The notes below the pieces were generated by a model that was given only the letters and a program-made list of their open reading frames with translations, ran no database searches and was not told the DNA's origin. From assembly GCA_913775315.1 (NCBI GenBank), contig CAJYIX010000043.1:1-64000 (forward strand): a DNA stretch of 64,000 bases, given 5' to 3'. The stretch is from an uncultured Sphingomonas sp. (GTDB taxonomy: Bacteria > Pseudomonadota > Alphaproteobacteria > Sphingomonadales > Sphingomonadaceae). Each line of letters starts with the position of its first letter. Position 1 is the first letter of the stretch. Positions 9,814 through 19,481 of this stretch are shown here, one piece after another. The translations under genes were made by a program, and so were the position numbers.

Positions 9814-10011
9814 TCATCGGCGGAACAGCGCCTCGGCCGAATTGCGGTGGCTGCCCGCCTTGTCGCGGTGCGCCTTGACCCGCGAAATCTCGGCCTCCAG
9901 CGCGGCGATGCGCGCGCCCAGTTCCTCGATCGACAGGGGATCGAGATCCTGGCGCGCCAGCATCGCGACGGGGTCGTCGCTGCGGCGCGGCAAAATATCG
10001 TCGGCATCCAT
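9814..10011 (-). CDS. DUF1192 family small protein
   Basis: A 65-aa protein with the alphaproteobacterial DUF1192 pattern: MDADDILPRR, then LDPLSIEELGARIAALEAEI, then a basic helix ending ALFRR. The central helix is a likely short coiled coil. Function is unknown. It is upstream of clpA on the same strand (136-base gap in which I see no other gene) and divergent from a quinone oxidoreductase, 96 bases away. The family is usually next to such oxidoreductases in alphaproteobacteria, as far as I recall. Confidence 0.85.
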   Translation of the reverse strand: MDADDILPRRSDDPVAMLARQDLDPLSIEELGARIAALEAEISRVKAHRDKAGSHRNSAEALFRR

Positions 10012-10107
10012 GGCCCAAGCGTTGACCGCATGGCCCGCGATGTCAATAAGCGCGGGATTCACCATAGGTCGAACAGGGCGGCCGCGGTGACGCCGGGGGA
10101 GCGGGCG

Positions 10108-11106
10108 ATGAGCATACCGGACACCATGCGTGCGATCGATCCGGCCGAGGCCGGCGGCCCCGAAGTGCTGGCGGTCGTCGAACGGCCGGTACCGCAGCCG
10201 GGCGAGGGCGAGGTGCTGATTTGCGTCGCCGCTGCCGGCGTCAACCGGCCCGACGTGCTCCAGCGCAAGGGCGGCTATCCGCCGCCGCCGGGCGCCCCCT
10301 CCATCCCCGGCCTGGAAGTCGCGGGCGAGATCGTCGCGGTAGGCGAGGGCGTCGAGGATGCGCTGATCGGCCAGACCGTCTGCGCACTGATCGCGGGCGG
10401 CGGCTATGCCGAATATTGCCTCGCGCCCGCGGGCCAGTGCCTGCCGGTGCCGGAAGGGCTGTCGATCGTCGAGGCGGCGGCGATCCCCGAGACGCTCTTC
10501 ACCGTCTGGACCAACCTGTTCGAGCGCGGCTTCGCGAGCGAGGGCGACAGCGTGCTCGTCCATGGCGGGACCAGCGGGATCGGCACGATGGCGATCCTGC
10601 TCAGCAAGCTGTTCGGGCTGGAAATCATCGTCACCGCGGGTAGCGATGCCAAGTGCAAGGCGGCGCTGGATCTGGGGGCGGCGCACGCGATCAACTACAA
10701 GAACGCCGACTTCGTCGCCGAGGTGAAGCGGATCACCGACGGCCGCGGCGTCGCGGTGGTGCTCGACATGGTTGGCGGCGACTATCTGCCGCGCAATCTC
10801 CAGTGCCTGGCCGAGGACGGCCGCCACGTGTCGATCGCGGTCCAGCGCGGGGCGGAGGCGACCATCCCGATCTTCGACATCATGCGCCGCCGCCTGACGC
10901 TGACGGGCTCGACGCTGCGCCCGCGCGATACCGGGTTCAAGTCGATGGTCGCCGACGAACTCGCCCGCACCGTCTGGCCGCATGTCGAGGCGGGGGCGCT
11001 GAGGCCCGTGATAGACAAGACCTTCCCGCTGGAGGAAGCCGCCGCCGCGCATGCGCGGATGGAGGGCGGCGACCATGTGGGGAAGATCGTGCTGACGGTC
11101 GGCTGA
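10108..11106 (+). CDS. NAD(P)H-quinone oxidoreductase, zinc-less MDR family
   Basis: A 332-aa medium-chain oxidoreductase of the PIG3/QorA type that reduces quinones with NADPH. The N-terminal GroES-like domain has VAAAGVNRPDVLQRKGGYPP, the mark of this subgroup. The Rossmann domain has VHGGTSGIGTMAILLSKLFG, and the C-terminal part ends HVGKIVLTVG. No catalytic zinc cysteines are present, as expected. GGGGAGCGGG precedes the ATG at 10108. Divergent from the DUF1192 gene. Confidence 0.9.
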   Translation: MSIPDTMRAIDPAEAGGPEVLAVVERPVPQPGEGEVLICVAAAGVNRPDVLQRKGGYPPPPGAPSIPGLEVAGEIVAVGEGVEDALIGQTVCALIAGGGYAEYCLAPAGQCLPVPEGLSIVEAAAIPETLFTVWTNLFERGFASEGDSVLVHGGTSGIGTMAILLSKLFGLEIIVTAGSDAKCKAALDLGAAHAINYKNADFVAEVKRITDGRGVAVVLDMVGGDYLPRNLQCLAEDGRHVSIAVQRGAEATIPIFDIMRRRLTLTGSTLRPRDTGFKSMVADELARTVWPHVEAGALRPVIDKTFPLEEAAAAHARMEGGDHVGKIVLTVG

Positions 11107-11191
11107 CGCGGTCCCGTAACGTCCGCGCCCACACGCTGTAACAATCCTCGCTCATGCCGCCCGGAGCCACAAGCTTGCCGGGGAACACGCC

Positions 11192-12070
11192 ATGGGCACC
11201 GTCACCAAGCTGCCGTTCGAGGCCGCCGACCTGTTCGATTTCGCCGCCAGCGCACCGCAGCGGCCCGAGCGGGACGGTATCGTGCGCCGGCGCTATCGCA
11301 CCGTCTGGATCAGCGACGTGCATCTGGGCACCCGCGGCTGCAACGCCGAGATGCTGATCGACTTCCTCGATCATGTCGACAGCGAGACGATGTATCTGGT
11401 CGGCGACATCTTCGACGGGTGGCAGCTCAAGCGGAAATTCTACTGGCCCGCCAGCCACAACGACATCGTCTGGCGGATCATGAAGCGCGCCAAGCGCGGC
11501 ACCCGCATCGTCTACATCCCCGGCAATCATGACGAGATGTTCCGCCAGTTCACCGGGCTCGACTTCGGCGGCGTGAAGATCAAGCGGCAGGCGATCCACA
11601 CGACCGCCGACGGTCGCCGGCTTCTCGTCCTGCATGGCGACGAGTTCGATGCGATCACGCTGTCGCATCGCTGGCTCGCCCATGCCGGGGACGCGGCCTA
11701 TCACGTGATGATGGTGCTAAACCGCTGGGTGAACGCCTATCGCCGGGTGATGCGGCTGCCCTACTGGTCGCTCAGCAAATACGCCAAGCACAAGGTCAAG
11801 AACGCGGTCGAGTTCATCTCCCGCTTCGAGGAGGTGGTCGCACACGAGGCCAAGGTGCGCGGTGTCGACGGGGTGATCGCGGGGCATATCCACACCGCGG
11901 ACTATCGCCGTATCGACGGCGTCGAATATTTTAACGATGGTGACTGGGTCGAAGGCTGCACCGCGCTCGTTGAGCATGACGACGGGCGAATGGAGATTCT
12001 GAACTGGGCGGACGAGATCAGGGCCAGGGAAGCGGCGGAGATAGCCGTGACGACGCGGGCAGCGGCCTGA
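11192..12070 (+). CDS. Metallophosphoesterase, UDP-2,3-diacylglucosamine diphosphatase-like
   Basis: A 292-aa calcineurin-like phosphoesterase with a full two-metal site: Asp42/His44 in SDVHLG, GDIFD (71-75), GNHD (111-114), HGDEFD, and GHIHTAD near the end. Its overall pattern is that of UDP-2,3-diacylglucosamine hydrolase-like proteins (LpxH relatives), but it carries an N-terminal leader of about 35 residues and a longer C-terminus than LpxH. The lipid A role is therefore only probable. It is followed 17 bases later by a family 4 glycosyltransferase, a pairing that suggests glycolipid metabolism. Confidence 0.85.
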   Translation: MGTVTKLPFEAADLFDFAASAPQRPERDGIVRRRYRTVWISDVHLGTRGCNAEMLIDFLDHVDSETMYLVGDIFDGWQLKRKFYWPASHNDIVWRIMKRAKRGTRIVYIPGNHDEMFRQFTGLDFGGVKIKRQAIHTTADGRRLLVLHGDEFDAITLSHRWLAHAGDAAYHVMMVLNRWVNAYRRVMRLPYWSLSKYAKHKVKNAVEFISRFEEVVAHEAKVRGVDGVIAGHIHTADYRRIDGVEYFNDGDWVEGCTALVEHDDGRMEILNWADEIRAREAAEIAVTTRAAA

Positions 12071-12087
12071 TCGCGTCGGGCGCCCCC

Positions 12088-13110
12088 ATGCGCATCGCCA
12101 TCGTCACCGACGCCTGGGAACCGCAGGTCAACGGCGTCGTCCGCACGCTGAAATCGGTCCGCGCCGTGCTGGAGGCACAGGGGCACGTGGTCGAGGTTGT
12201 GTCCCCGGACCGCTTCTATTCGGTGCCGTGCCCGACCTATCCCGAAATCCGCCTCGCCATGGCGACGACCGGTGCGGTCGGCGCGATGCTTGAGGATTTC
12301 GCGCCCGATGCGATCCATCTGGCGACCGAGGGGCCGGTATGCGTCGCCGCGCGCCGCTGGTGCCTGCGCCACGGTTATCCCTTTACCACCGCCTATCACA
12401 CGCAGTTTCCCGACTATGTGTCGGCGCGGTCGGGCGTGCCCGCCGAGTGGATCTGGCGCTACATCCGCTGGTTCCACGCGCCGGCACGCGCGGTGCTCGC
12501 CTCCACCCCTTCGATCCGGCGGACGCTGGAGGATCACGGGCTTCCCCATGTGCGGCACTGGGGGCGGGGGGTCGATCTCGCTCGCTTCCATGCCGGCGTC
12601 GCCCCGCATCCGGAGCTCGCCGCGCTGACGGGGCCGGTGCAACTCTACGTCGGGCGCGTCGCGGTCGAGAAGAATCTCGAGGCGTTTCTCAAGACCAACC
12701 AGCCCGGCACGCGCGTCGTCGTCGGCGACGGCCCGGCGCGCGCGGAGTTGGAGGCGAAATATCCCGACGCGGTGTTCATGGGCGCGCGGTTCGGGGACGA
12801 GCTGGCGCAATGCTATGCCGGCGCGGACGTGTTCGTATTCCCCAGCCGCACCGACACCTTCGGCCTCGTCATGATCGAGGCGCTGGCGTGCGGCACCCCC
12901 GTCGCCGCCTATCCCGTCACCGGCCCGATCGACGTACTGACACCCGAGACGGGGGGGATGGACGAGGACCTCGACGCCGCGATCGCCACCGCACTGTCTC
13001 GCGACCGGGCGGCCTGCGCGGCTTACGGTAAGACCTTCACCTGGGAGGCGAGCGCGCGCCAGTTCCATCAGGCTCTGGTGCCACTCCACCGGACCGCCGT
13101 CGCGGCCTGA
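12088..13110 (+). CDS. Family 4 glycosyltransferase
   Basis: A 340-aa GT-B fold glycosyltransferase. The acceptor half begins MRIAIVTDAWEPQVNGVVRT, the typical start of GDP-mannose-dependent alpha-mannosyltransferases (MgtA-like). The donor half has YVGRVAVEKNLEAFL and the conserved FPSRTDTFGLVMIEALACGTP, an EX7E-type motif. Likely cytoplasmic and membrane-peripheral, adding a hexose to a lipid acceptor. It probably shares a transcript with the preceding phosphoesterase, and an intrinsic terminator follows. Donor and acceptor cannot be read from the sequence. Confidence 0.88.
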   Translation: MRIAIVTDAWEPQVNGVVRTLKSVRAVLEAQGHVVEVVSPDRFYSVPCPTYPEIRLAMATTGAVGAMLEDFAPDAIHLATEGPVCVAARRWCLRHGYPFTTAYHTQFPDYVSARSGVPAEWIWRYIRWFHAPARAVLASTPSIRRTLEDHGLPHVRHWGRGVDLARFHAGVAPHPELAALTGPVQLYVGRVAVEKNLEAFLKTNQPGTRVVVGDGPARAELEAKYPDAVFMGARFGDELAQCYAGADVFVFPSRTDTFGLVMIEALACGTPVAAYPVTGPIDVLTPETGGMDEDLDAAIATALSRDRAACAAYGKTFTWEASARQFHQALVPLHRTAVAA

Positions 13111-13159
13111 ACCGCCGCTTGCCCTTTGCCGGGCGTTGCACTAGACCGGAACCGTTAGC

Positions 13160-13193
13160 GGCCACCCGGCGACGGGTGGCCCTTGTTGTTTTT
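13160..13193 (+). terminator. Intrinsic terminator after the glycosyltransferase gene
   Basis: Arms GGCCACCCG and CGGGTGGCC with a 4-base loop are followed by CTTGTTGTTTTT, a textbook terminator. It ends the phosphoesterase-glycosyltransferase unit and lies only about 20 bases before the next gene's start codon. Confidence 0.9.
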
Positions 13194-13211
13194 GCATTCG
13201 GAGACAAGGCC

Positions 13212-13883
13212 GTGGCCCAGCCGCTCATGCCGCACGCGACCGCCTCGTGGCTGGTCGACAACACCGCGCTCTCGTTCGAGCAGATTGCCGAATTCTGCGG
13301 CCTTCACATTCTCGAGGTGCAGGCGATCGCCGACGATACCGCCGCCACCAAACTCACCGGCCGCGACCCCGTCCGCGCGCACGAGCTGACGATGGACGAG
13401 ATCGAGAAGGGGCAGGCGAACCCCGATTATCGCCTCAAGATGCTGAAGGGCCCCGAGCAGGTCCGCCGCACCAAGGGGCCGCGCTATACGCCGGTGTCGA
13501 AGCGTCAGGACAAGCCCGACGGCATCGCCTGGATCATCCGCAACCACCCCGAGATTTCGGACGGCGCGATCGGCAAGCTGATCGGCACCACCCGCACGAC
13601 GATCGCGGCGATCCGCGACCGCACGCACTGGAACATCGGCAACATCACGCCGAAGGACCCGGTGACGCTCGGCCTGTGCTCGCAGCGCGAGCTCGACGCG
13701 CTGGTCGCCAAGGCGGCGAAGGCCGCGGGGATCGAGGAAGTGCAGGACACCCGGCTGGAGGGCGACCGCGAGGCGCTGCTCGAGCAACTGCGCGCCGAGC
13801 GCGAGGCGGCGGCTCGCGCGGCCGAAGCGGGCGACGAGCCAGCGGCACCGCGCCCGCTGTTCGAGGATCCGTTCAAGCGCTGA
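13212..13883 (+). CDS. trcR: Cell-cycle transcriptional regulator TrcR (DUF1013)
   Basis: A 223-aa protein of the alphaproteobacterial DUF1013 family, described in Caulobacter as the transcription regulator TrcR. It contains MPHATASWLVDNTALSFEQI, a helix-turn-helix-like stretch ISDGAIGKLIGTTRTTIAAI (about 117-136), and DRTHWNIGNITPKDPVTLGL. The C-terminus is a charged helical tail (LLEQLRAEREAAARAAEA). The GTG at 13212 with GGAGACAAGG upstream gives the usual start AQPLMPH. Close to the terminator above, so it may be partly expressed by readthrough or from its own short promoter. Confidence 0.9.
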   Translation: MAQPLMPHATASWLVDNTALSFEQIAEFCGLHILEVQAIADDTAATKLTGRDPVRAHELTMDEIEKGQANPDYRLKMLKGPEQVRRTKGPRYTPVSKRQDKPDGIAWIIRNHPEISDGAIGKLIGTTRTTIAAIRDRTHWNIGNITPKDPVTLGLCSQRELDALVAKAAKAAGIEEVQDTRLEGDREALLEQLRAEREAAARAAEAGDEPAAPRPLFEDPFKR

Positions 13884-13901
13884 TCGGGTATTTGCCATGC
13901 C

Positions 13902-13927
13902 CCCCGCGCCCGCGCTAAGGCGCGGGG
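13902..13927 (+). terminator. Hairpin after trcR
   Basis: Arms CCCCGCGCC and GGCGCGGGG with an 8-base loop lie 18 bases past the trcR stop. There is no T-run, so termination strength is uncertain. Confidence 0.45.
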
Positions 13928-13961
13928 CAACGGTCGTGGCGGCGTCATAGCGAGTGGCATC

Positions 13962-14348
13962 ATGGGTCTGAACATCTTCACCTGGTGGAACGGTGCCACC
14001 ATCGGCACCCGCGCCGGGCTGCGCGGCAAGACCAAGGTCGGCACCGATGCCGAGGGCAATGTCTATTGGCAGGGCGGCAAGGATACCGCGGGGCGCACGC
14101 GCCGCTGGGTGATCTATGCCGGCTCGAACGATGCCAGCCGCGTGCCGCCCGAATGGTTCAGCTGGCTGCACCACCAGATCGACGACGTGCCCGACCGCGC
14201 ACTGCCGCCGGTACGCGCGTGGGAGAAGCCAGCGGTGCCCAACCTGACCGGCACGGCGCTCGCCTATCGCCCGCCCGGCGCGCTCGAAAAGGGCGGCGAG
14301 CGGGTGCGCGCGACCGGCGATTACGAGGCGTGGTCGCCCGACGCGTGA
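13962..14348 (+). CDS. NADH:ubiquinone oxidoreductase NDUFA12-type subunit
   Basis: A 128-aa supernumerary subunit of respiratory complex I, homologous to mitochondrial NDUFA12 (B17.2) and restricted to alphaproteobacteria and eukaryotes. Seen: GNVYWQ, RRWVIYAGSNDASRVPPEWF and SWLHHQIDDVP, all family signatures, and YEAWSPD at the end. It acts on the cytoplasmic arm of complex I. The main nuo operon is not in this window. The DUF2155 gene overlaps its stop by 4 bases (GTGA). Confidence 0.93.
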   Translation: MGLNIFTWWNGATIGTRAGLRGKTKVGTDAEGNVYWQGGKDTAGRTRRWVIYAGSNDASRVPPEWFSWLHHQIDDVPDRALPPVRAWEKPAVPNLTGTALAYRPPGALEKGGERVRATGDYEAWSPDA

Positions 14349-15046
14349 GCCCGCGGGTCAAGTGGATCGGTGCCGCGCTGGCGGTGCTGCTGATCGCGGT
14401 CGGCGGCTGGTTCGGCGTATCGGCATGGCGCCGGGCCCAGGCGCCCGACACCGCCGCCGCGCCGCCGCCCAATGCCTCTCTGCCGGTCCCCGATGCCGGG
14501 TCGCCGGGCAACGCTGCCGACGGTGAGGTCGTGGCGCCCGCCGAAACCGCCACCATCGCGACGACGGGCGTCACGCCGATGGCGCAGCGCGTGGGGGTCG
14601 TCGGTCTGCTCAACAAGCGCAACGGTGAAAGCCGCGACCTGACGATGAAGCCGGGGCAGGCGCTGCGTTTCGGCAACGTCATCGTCCGCCTGCGTGCATG
14701 CGAGCGGACGGGGCCGTGGGAACCCGAGCAATATACCGGCGCCTTCGTCCAGCTCGACGTCGAGGGCACCGATCGCAAGTGGCGCCGGGCATTCTCCGGC
14801 TGGCTCTACAAGGAGCGGCCGTCGCTCAACGTCGTCCAGCACCCCATCTACGACGTCTGGGTCAAAAGCTGCACGATGTCCTTCCCCGATGGTGGTTCGG
14901 ATACGGTGCCGCTCGCCAAGGGCGAGGCGGCGTCGAAGCCCGGACCCAGGCGGTCGAGCGCATCGAACGCGCCCGCGAGCGAGGGGACGCCCGAAACGAG
15001 CCCGCCCGCCGACGGTCCCAGCGCCTCGCCCAGCAACGCCATATAG
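14345..15046 (+). CDS. DUF2155 domain-containing protein, membrane-anchored
   Basis: A 233-aa protein with an N-terminal transmembrane segment (WIGAALAVLLIAVGGWFGVSA), a Pro/Ala-rich linker and the DUF2155 domain (about 80-185). Domain marks are LRFGNVIVRLRACERTGPWE, FSGWLYKERPSLNVVQHPIY and DVWVKSCTMSFP. Likely periplasmic with unknown role. The family usually sits beside NDUFA12 and aat. The last 50 or so residues are low-complexity (KPGPRRSSASNAPASEGTPE) and are read from DNA that also encodes Aat on the other strand. The GTG start at 14345 overlaps the NDUFA12 stop. Confidence 0.85.
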   Translation: MSPRVKWIGAALAVLLIAVGGWFGVSAWRRAQAPDTAAAPPPNASLPVPDAGSPGNAADGEVVAPAETATIATTGVTPMAQRVGVVGLLNKRNGESRDLTMKPGQALRFGNVIVRLRACERTGPWEPEQYTGAFVQLDVEGTDRKWRRAFSGWLYKERPSLNVVQHPIYDVWVKSCTMSFPDGGSDTVPLAKGEAASKPGPRRSSASNAPASEGTPETSPPADGPSASPSNAI

Positions 15047-15609
15047 GCGTCGCGCCGGATCTCAACCGCGCCGAGCGAGCGGAGGTGATCGGTCTGGAAC
15101 TGGCAGTCGAGCAGCGTGAAGCCGCCGACCCTGAGCCGTGCGACAAGCCATGCGAGCGCCACCTTCGACGCGTCGGTCGCGCGGCTGACCATGCTCTCGC
15201 CGAAGAACGCGCGGCCGAGCGCAAGGCCGTAAAGCCCGCCGACCAGCCGCTCGCCCTCCCACACCTCGATCGAATGCGCGTGACCGAGTTCGTGCAGCCG
15301 GGCGAAGACATGCGCGATCGGCGGATTGATCCAGGTCTCGGGCCGATCCTCGGCGCTTTCGGCGCACAGGCCGACGATCGCATCGAAGGCGCGGTCCGCG
15401 GTGACGCGAAACCGGTCCCGCTTGATCGTCTTGCGTAGCGATTGCGAAAGGCGAAAGCCGTCGAGCGGCAGCACCCCGCGCATCCGCGGCTCGACCCAGT
15501 AGACGCCGGGCGCGTCGCGGTGATCGGCCATCGGGAACACGCCCATCGCATAGGCACGCAGGACAAGGTCGGGGTCGAGCCGTTGGTAGAGGGACAGGCG
15601 CCGCGTCAC
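14848..15609 (-). CDS. aat: Leucyl/phenylalanyl-tRNA--protein transferase
   Basis: Transfers Leu or Phe to N-terminal Arg/Lys of proteins, making them N-degron substrates for ClpAP (253 aa). Seen: YAMGVFPMAD, YWVEPRMRGVLPLDGF, WINPPIAHVF, GHAHSIEVWEG, GLALGRAFFGESMVSR and LLDCQFQTDHLRSLGA. The GTG at 15609 overlaps the parA stop as GTGA, implying coupling; an ATG at 15636 is the alternative. A C-terminal extension ends GKDIVQLLTQTS and overlaps the DUF2155 gene by 199 bases tail to tail. clpA in the same window is its functional partner. Confidence 0.93.
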   Translation of the reverse strand: MTRRLSLYQRLDPDLVLRAYAMGVFPMADHRDAPGVYWVEPRMRGVLPLDGFRLSQSLRKTIKRDRFRVTADRAFDAIVGLCAESAEDRPETWINPPIAHVFARLHELGHAHSIEVWEGERLVGGLYGLALGRAFFGESMVSRATDASKVALAWLVARLRVGGFTLLDCQFQTDHLRSLGAVEIRRDAYMALLGEALGPSAGGLVSGVPSLAGAFDALDRLGPGFDAASPLASGTVSEPPSGKDIVQLLTQTS

Positions 15610-16328
15610 TTCAGTCGCCGCTCCACGGCCTGCCAAAGATCGGCAAAGGCGCGGGTCGCCGGGTTCCTCGGCGCAAAGCTGCCGACCGGGGCACGGCGGG
15701 CGGCCATGGTCTCGACCATGCTCGCCATCGGGATGGCGGGCCAGTCGGGCTGGGCCGCCAGCGCATCGGCATGGAGCTTGCGGCGGCGGTCGACCATGGC
15801 ATGAACCGGCATCAGCGCGGCGTGACCCCGCTTGCCGTCCAGATGGCGGACCACTTCCTCGAACGCGCGGGTCGAGAGCGGCGAGGGGGGCACCGGCACG
15901 ACGATCAGGTCGGCTGCCCGCATCACCTGCTCGCTGGTCTCGGTGAGGCCCGGCGGGCAGTCGAGGATCAGCCGGTCGTAAGCTTTGTCCAGCGACCCGA
16001 CGAGTTTGGCCAGCCGCTTCTTCTTGTCCAGTTCGTGAAACACCCGGTCGAGGCTGCGCAGCGATGCGTCGGCGCCGATCAGGTCGATCCGCTTATACGG
16101 GGTGGGGCGGATCAGTCGCTCGACCTCGACATCGCGGGTGAACACCGCCTGCGCCTGATCGCGGGCCTGTTCCTCGCCGCCCAGCAGCCAGGTCGAGGCG
16201 GCCTGTGGGTCGAGGTCCCAGACCAATGTACGCCGGGCGGACAGCGCGGCGGCGCACCAGGCGAGATTGACGGCGAGCGTCGTCTTTCCGACGCCGCCCT
16301 TCAGGCTGTAGATCGCGACGACGGCCAC
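15606..16328 (-). CDS. ParA/Soj-family ATPase, orphan
   Basis: A 240-aa deviant Walker ATPase. Seen: IYSLKGGVGKTTLAVNLAW (Walker A at 10-17), WDLDPQAAST, and LILDCPPGLTETSEQVMRAA followed by VVPVPPSPLSTRAFEEV. It has no HTH extension and no parB beside it, so a chromosome-partition role is unlikely. The cargo or positioning target is unknown. It is translationally coupled to aat downstream. A terminator for the lipoprotein gene lies upstream, so it has its own promoter in 16329-16400. Confidence 0.88.
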   Translation of the reverse strand: MAVVAIYSLKGGVGKTTLAVNLAWCAAALSARRTLVWDLDPQAASTWLLGGEEQARDQAQAVFTRDVEVERLIRPTPYKRIDLIGADASLRSLDRVFHELDKKKRLAKLVGSLDKAYDRLILDCPPGLTETSEQVMRAADLIVVPVPPSPLSTRAFEEVVRHLDGKRGHAALMPVHAMVDRRRKLHADALAAQPDWPAIPMASMVETMAARRAPVGSFAPRNPATRAFADLWQAVERRLK

Positions 16329-16399
16329 GCCGGTCCTTCTCCCGATTGTCCGCCCCGAAGCTGCCGCTTGGGGGCGCCGTGCGCAAGGGCGGACCCATG

Positions 16400-16432
16400 A
16401 AAAAGGGCCGCCGCATCGCTGCGACGACCCTT
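16400..16432 (-). terminator. Intrinsic terminator after the lipoprotein gene
   Basis: On the minus strand an imperfect stem, AAGGGTCGTCGCA with TGCGGCGGCCCTT around a GCGA loop, is followed by a T-run. It ends the gene at 16455-16838 and separates it from parA. Confidence 0.8.
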
Positions 16433-16454
16433 CATTTTCAATGATGCCGCGCGA

Positions 16455-16838
16455 TCAGACGTGGCAGGTCAGGTCGCCCTTGCCGGGGATCGTAACCTTG
16501 ATGTTCTTCATGTCGCCGGTGAGCGAATAGCCACCCTCCGCGGTCAGCGGCTTGCCGGCTTCGTCTGCCTTGAGAACGGTCGCGGTGCCGCCCTTCTCGG
16601 TACGCAGGTTGGCCAACTTGTCGCCCTGGAAGAAGTCGACGAAAACGAGGCTGTTGCCCGGCTGGCAGCGGAAGCTGACCGAGCCCTTCATCGCGGGCGG
16701 CAGCTCGACCGGCGCGGCGTTGGCGAGTTGGTCGGCAAGCGGATCCGGCGGAAGGGCATTCACCACTTCCGGCTCGTTCTGACAGGCCGAGAGCGAGAGC
16801 GCGGCGATGACCGCGGCAAGGGGGAGGATGTGCTTCAT
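16455..16838 (-). CDS. Predicted lipoprotein, possible MliC-like domain
   Basis: A 127-aa lipoprotein: MKHILPLAAVIAALSLSACQ carries a lipobox with the lipidated Cys at position 19. The folded part (about 50-127) has VSFRCQPGNSLVFVDF near its start and DLTCHV at its end, two cysteines that could form a disulfide. The layout, with an early FRC and a beta-rich body, resembles lysozyme-inhibitor (MliC) domains but lacks the clear SASGARY motif, so I leave it unassigned. The ATG at 16838 is chosen for the signal peptide; the frame is open 13 codons further. Confidence 0.75.
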   Translation of the reverse strand: MKHILPLAAVIAALSLSACQNEPEVVNALPPDPLADQLANAAPVELPPAMKGSVSFRCQPGNSLVFVDFFQGDKLANLRTEKGGTATVLKADEAGKPLTAEGGYSLTGDMKNIKVTIPGKGDLTCHV

Positions 16839-16944
16839 ACGGGCGGGACGCTTCGCGCATGCACCATGCGTCGTCAAGGGCCGGCGAGTGCCGTAGCGTC
16901 GATAATCGGTTGCGGCGCAATATTGTTTCGCGAAATAGCAGCCG

Positions 16945-18255
16945 TCACTCGTGAAACTCGTCGAGTTCGGGGATGCGGCCGAACGCGATCTTGGTACCCA
17001 CCCGGTCGATCCGCCCGCCGCCGAGCGGCCCCACCGTCACCGCGTTGCGCCCGAACCGCTCGTTCATCCGGTCCATCGCGCGGCTGAGCGCCAGGGTGCG
17101 CGTCTCACGTGCCAGCGGATCGTCGGGATCGAGCATCGCAAACAGCGACGCCTGCTCGCCCGCCACCGGCTCGATCTCCGCCAGCGTGACGCCGACCATG
17201 CGCAGGCGGAAGCCGCCGGTCCTCGCGCGACCGGCAGCGGCCAGGCGGGGGAACAGGCCGTCGAGCGCCGACAGCACGACGAAGCTGTCCTGCGTCGCGG
17301 GCAGCTTGACCGACGCCCGCCAATTCGACTTGTCGTCCTCGAACTTGCCGTGAAGGATCAGCAGCCGGCTGCGATAGCCCTTTCGCCTGAGCCGGCTCGC
17401 CGCCTTGAGCGCCAGCCGCCGCGCGGTCAGCCGTGTCGGCTCGAGCCCGCGTCTGGAGGGGCTGAGCACATGGCTGTGCCCGATCGTCCGGCTCTGCGTC
17501 GGTTTGGAGGGCAGGTCGATGCCGTGGAGCAGGTACCACAGCCGGTCGCCGTCGGTCCCGCCCCAGGCCGAGCCCGCCTCGCGCGGGCGGCGCGCGCACA
17601 GTTCGGCAATGTCATTGACGCCTTGAACCGCCAGCCGCTTCTCCATCCGCGGGCCGATGCCGGCGATATCGCGCAGCTTGAGGCTGAATAGCCGCTGTGG
17701 CAGTTCCGCGGCCTCGAACACCGTCAGGCCGTCCGGCTTCTCGATATCGGAGGCAAGCTTCGCCAGCAGCCGGTTGGGGGCGATCCCTACAGAGGAGCGC
17801 AGGCATTCGCCGACATTGGCGCGGATGCCTGCCTTGATCCGCGAGGCGAGCGCGACGGCGTGCTCGCGGTCGTTCTCGTTGTCGAGCAGGCGGCACGCGA
17901 CCTCGTCGATCGAGCAGACATGGGTGACGGGAATGTGGCGCCAGATTTCCGCGACGATCGCGTCGTGGAACTCGACATAGCGGCGATGTCGCGCGGGGGT
18001 GACGACGAGGTCACGGCACAGGCGCCTGGCTTCCCATACCGGCGTGCCCGTCGAGATGCCGTACCGCTTCGCCTCGATCGAGGCGGCGATCGCCACGGTC
18101 GTGTCGCTGTCCACCGGAGCGACGATCACCGGGCGGCCGCGCAGTTCGGGCTGCAATTGCTGCTCGACGCTGGCGAAATAGCTGTTGAGGTCGAGGAACA
18201 GCCAGCGCAGCGGGCGCGGGGGGAGCGAGAGCAGGGCGGACGACTCGACGGCCAT
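16945..18255 (-). CDS. Y-family DNA polymerase (DinB/UmuC superfamily)
   Basis: A 436-aa translesion polymerase. Catalytic carboxylates are present: Asp22 in [14 protein letters not shown] and Asp117-Glu118 in [10 protein letters not shown], so it is not the inactive ImuB type. A thumb helix-hairpin-helix ([15 protein letters not shown]) and little-finger region follow. QASLF at 368-372 fits a beta-clamp binding motif. It differs from classical Pol IV in [10 protein letters not shown] (usually SIDEAYLD) and belongs to the Y-family group often labelled ImpB-like in alphaproteobacteria. No imuA or dnaE2 is adjacent. The ATG at 18255 leaves 99 bases to the divergent frmA start. Confidence 0.88.
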   Translation of the reverse strand: MAVESSALLSLPPRPLRWLFLDLNSYFASVEQQLQPELRGRPVIVAPVDSDTTVAIAASIEAKRYGISTGTPVWEARRLCRDLVVTPARHRRYVEFHDAIVAEIWRHIPVTHVCSIDEVACRLLDNENDREHAVALASRIKAGIRANVGECLRSSVGIAPNRLLAKLASDIEKPDGLTVFEAAELPQRLFSLKLRDIAGIGPRMEKRLAVQGVNDIAELCARRPREAGSAWGGTDGDRLWYLLHGIDLPSKPTQSRTIGHSHVLSPSRRGLEPTRLTARRLALKAASRLRRKGYRSRLLILHGKFEDDKSNWRASVKLPATQDSFVVLSALDGLFPRLAAAGRARTGGFRLRMVGVTLAEIEPVAGEQASLFAMLDPDDPLARETRTLALSRAMDRMNERFGRNAVTVGPLGGGRIDRVGTKIAFGRIPELDEFHE

Positions 18256-18354
18256 GGCGGAACAATAGCAGAACGATACGGCCCGCGTACCCACTTCCCA
18301 CTGGCGAGCGCCTGTCGCATAGGGGCGGCCCACGATACCGACACGGAGAGCCCC

Positions 18355-19467
<1,113 letters not shown>

Positions 19468-19481
19468 GGGGAGAGGAAGCG

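Noticed and set aside
7977-9878. A 633-codon plus-strand frame antisense to clpA
   Set aside because: Composition mirrors the reverse of ClpA codons, no motif or ribosome binding site, and ClpA is unmistakable on the other strand.
16945-18255. ImuB, the inactive partner of a mutasome
   Set aside because: The catalytic Asp22, Asp117 and Glu118 are all present and no imuA or dnaE2 gene is near, so it is an active-type Y-family polymerase.
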